From contig JAUVDF010000037.1 of the NCBI GenBank assembly GCA_030595455.1, positions 1 through 7,776 of the forward strand: DNA of 7,776 nucleotides, written 5' to 3'. Below, piece by piece: positions 6,309 through 7,776 of this stretch. How positions within the stretch are numbered: position 1 is the stretch's first letter; every line of letters starts with the position of its first letter. Under the pieces are notes generated by a model. That model did not search any database, was not told where the DNA came from, and saw only the letters and a program-made list of their open reading frames with translations. Both the position numbers and the translations under genes were made by a program. Source of the stretch: Fidelibacterota bacterium (lineage in GTDB: Bacteria > Fidelibacterota > UBA8477 > JABMPR01).

Positions 6309-7412
6309 TTACACTGAATTAATGATACCGCCACCAACGACAAGTTCGCCTTGGAAGAAAACAGCAGATTGTCCGGGAGCAATGGCACTTTCAGGGTTCA
6401 CAAATTTCACGCTGATTTCTTCAGGGGAAATTCGGGTGATCATAGCTGGCTTGGCACTATGGTTATAGCGAATTTGTACATCAACTGGTTTATCAAGTAT
6501 AAATGATTCAGGGATCAGCCAGTTGCATGAATTTACAGTGAACTCGGTGGCTTTGACATCCTCTTTACTCCCAACATGGACGACATTATTATCTACGTCA
6601 ATTTTATTGACAAAAACTCGCTCACCAGTTGCTAGTCCAAGACCCTTCCGTTGGCCAACGGTGTAATTGAAGACACCTTGATGCTGACCAATCACATCTC
6701 CTTGAGCATTAACAAAATCTCCTGCTGGGGCTGATTCAGCGATTTCGGGATATTGATCATTCAGGAAGCGCCGATAGTCGTTGTCAGGGACAAAGCAGAT
6801 TTCCATACTTTCCGGAGTATCGGCCGTACGCATATCAGCCTGGGCTGCTAGTTCCCGGACTTCCTTTTTAGACAGATCTCCCAAGGGGAAGAGGGTTCGT
6901 TCCAAATCTTCTGGTTTGATACCCCACAGAACATAGGATTGATCTTTGATGTTGTCTTTCCCGCGGCCGACAACCCATTTACCAGATGACTCGTGACGTA
7001 CTTTGCGAGCATAGTGACCGGTCGCTAAAAATTCCACACCCAGGTCATCCAACTTATTCAAAAGCGCATGCCATTTGATCTCAGTGTTACAAATGATACA
7101 GGGGTTAGGCGTGCGTCCAGCTTTGTATTCAGTGACAAAATTTTCAATCACTATTTGTTTAAACTCGGCTGACATATCCAGGGTATAATGGGGAATGCCC
7201 AGGGCTGCACATTCAGCCTTAGCGTTATTAATATCATCTAGCGAACAGCAATTGCTGTCATGCGTAGGCTGGCCACCTGTATCGATATATCCCCACAGCT
7301 TCATGGTGACACCAATGACATTATAGCCCTGCTCTACCAGCAGTCGAGCGGCCAGGGAGCTATCAACACCACCACTCATGGCAATCACGACTTTTTTCGG
7401 TTCAGTACTCAT
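6309..7412 (-). CDS. mnmA: tRNA-specific 2-thiouridylase MnmA
   Basis: MnmA activates U34 of tRNA-Lys, tRNA-Glu and tRNA-Gln with ATP and replaces oxygen by sulfur, giving 2-thiouridine at the wobble base. The 367-residue protein has the ATP-binding PP-loop SGGVDSS at 13-19 near the N terminus. The first catalytic cysteine is C105 in NPCIICN, where C108 completes the CxxC. The second catalytic cysteine is C206 in ESMEICFVPD, and these correspond to the two active cysteines of the E. coli enzyme. The central motif FNYTVGQRKGLGL and the C-terminal beta-barrel region are present, and length is normal. The ATG overlaps the stop of the upstream cysteine desulfurase by one base (TGATG), a sign of translational coupling. 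That neighbour is the expected sulfur donor. Confidence 0.97.
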   Translation of the reverse strand: MSTEPKKVVIAMSGGVDSSLAARLLVEQGYNVIGVTMKLWGYIDTGGQPTHDSNCCSLDDINNAKAECAALGIPHYTLDMSAEFKQIVIENFVTEYKAGRTPNPCIICNTEIKWHALLNKLDDLGVEFLATGHYARKVRHESSGKWVVGRGKDNIKDQSYVLWGIKPEDLERTLFPLGDLSKKEVRELAAQADMRTADTPESMEICFVPDNDYRRFLNDQYPEIAESAPAGDFVNAQGDVIGQHQGVFNYTVGQRKGLGLATGERVFVNKIDVDNNVVHVGSKEDVKATEFTVNSCNWLIPESFILDKPVDVQIRYNHSAKPAMITRISPEEISVKFVNPESAIAPGQSAVFFQGELVVGGGIINSV

Positions 7413-7776
7413 CAGGGAGACTCTTTTTGAATTGACTGGACAATCGTTTCCAGCTCGTTGCAGAAAATATCAATTTCATTTTGGCTTGTTTCAAGTCCCA
7501 GCGAGATTCGTAGGCTTGCCTGGGCAAGGCTATCTTCAAAACCTAGGGCTGTTAGAACATGGGATGGGGCTTGTGAACCTGAGCTACAAGCCGCGCCATT
7601 TGAAACGGAGATATTTTCTCTGTCCAATCTTATGAACAGGGCTTCTCCGTCTACCCGATGTATGGAACAATTTAAAATATGAGGGCTGTAGTCAGCATTC
7701 CCACGATTGATCTGCAGACCTTGAATATTGAGTAGTCGCTCCTGGAGATGTTGGATCAATCCCTCGAAGTGTGCAT
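7412..7776 (-). CDS. Cysteine desulfurase (NifS/IscS family), C-terminal part
   Basis: This is the last roughly 120 residues of a PLP-dependent cysteine desulfurase, which takes sulfur from cysteine as an enzyme-bound persulfide. The catalytic-loop signature SNGAACSSGS followed by APSHVL is plain, with the active cysteine codon at 7586-7588. SLRISLGLETSQNEID after it matches the family's closing RxSxG motif and helix. The frame remains open to the right edge of the window (reading AHFEGL before a TTG at 7759), so the PLP-lysine domain lies outside and the TTG is not the start. The stop overlaps the mnmA start by one base. This suggests a desulfurase dedicated to tRNA thiolation, like YrvO with MnmA in Bacillus, though a general IscS role cannot be excluded. 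Confidence 0.93.
   Translation of the reverse strand, partial: AHFEGLIQHLQERLLNIQGLQINRGNADYSPHILNCSIHRVDGEALFIRLDRENISVSNGAACSSGSQAPSHVLTALGFEDSLAQASLRISLGLETSQNEIDIFCNELETIVQSIQKESP

Noticed and set aside
7378..7682. Plus-strand open frames opposite the cysteine desulfurase
   Set aside because: They are shadows of a gene whose catalytic motif is unambiguous on the minus strand.
7757..7759. TTG as start of the cysteine desulfurase
   Set aside because: The frame continues to the window edge with family-like sequence, and the PLP domain is necessarily upstream, so this is an internal codon.

Overview
This 7.8 kb window is an ordinary, gene-dense bacterial chromosome segment with two convergent gene groups. 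Base composition looks moderate (mid-40s percent GC by eye). Several genes have recognisable Shine-Dalgarno sites. The gene mix includes a homotetrameric-type GltA/NfnB, a stand-alone GlmU-type uridylyltransferase, a membrane-anchored LytR_C protein next to RsfS, and a cysteine desulfurase-MnmA pair. The intergenic repeat styles resemble those I associate with Bacteroidetes/FCB-superphylum genomes, and Marinimicrobia would be my guess. That taxonomic placement is inference from gene style only and is of low certainty.

Plus strand, left end: the window opens inside a gene for a flavin and iron-sulfur oxidoreductase of the GltA/GltD/NfnB family (2-1408, 5' end outside the window). It overlaps by four bases (ATGA) a small ferritin-like diiron protein of the rubrerythrin class (1405-1869). 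The two are almost certainly cotranscribed and suggest redox metabolism with peroxide or oxygen protection.

Junction, 1870-2091: 222 noncoding bases between convergent genes hold a dispersed-repeat-like motif (1899-1922) and a compact cluster of inverted repeats. In that cluster two small hairpins are enclosed by a 9-bp outer stem (1951-2042), followed by a perfect 8-bp hairpin with a TAAA loop (2052-2071). It looks like a mobile, REP-like multi-hairpin element and is the most interesting noncoding feature here.

Minus strand, reading right to left from 7776 to 2092: the 3' part of a cysteine desulfurase (7412-7776), mnmA (6309-7412, TGATG overlap), a GlmU-type nucleotidyltransferase without acetyltransferase domain (5499-6245), a small secreted protein of unknown function (4991-5494), a single-pass membrane LytR_C protein (4418-4984), rsfS (3957-4358), then argS (2092-3723) after a 233-base gap. 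The desulfurase supplies sulfur to MnmA for tRNA 2-thiouridine. GlmU, the secreted protein and the LytR_C protein concern the cell envelope. RsfS and ArgS belong to translation. The gap before argS (3724-3956) contains degenerate short repeats and a possible sigma-70-like promoter for argS.

I see no CRISPR array, tRNA, rRNA, transposase gene, phage gene or defence system. The protein-coding content is largely housekeeping, and the only candidates for novelty are the multi-hairpin element and the small secreted protein.
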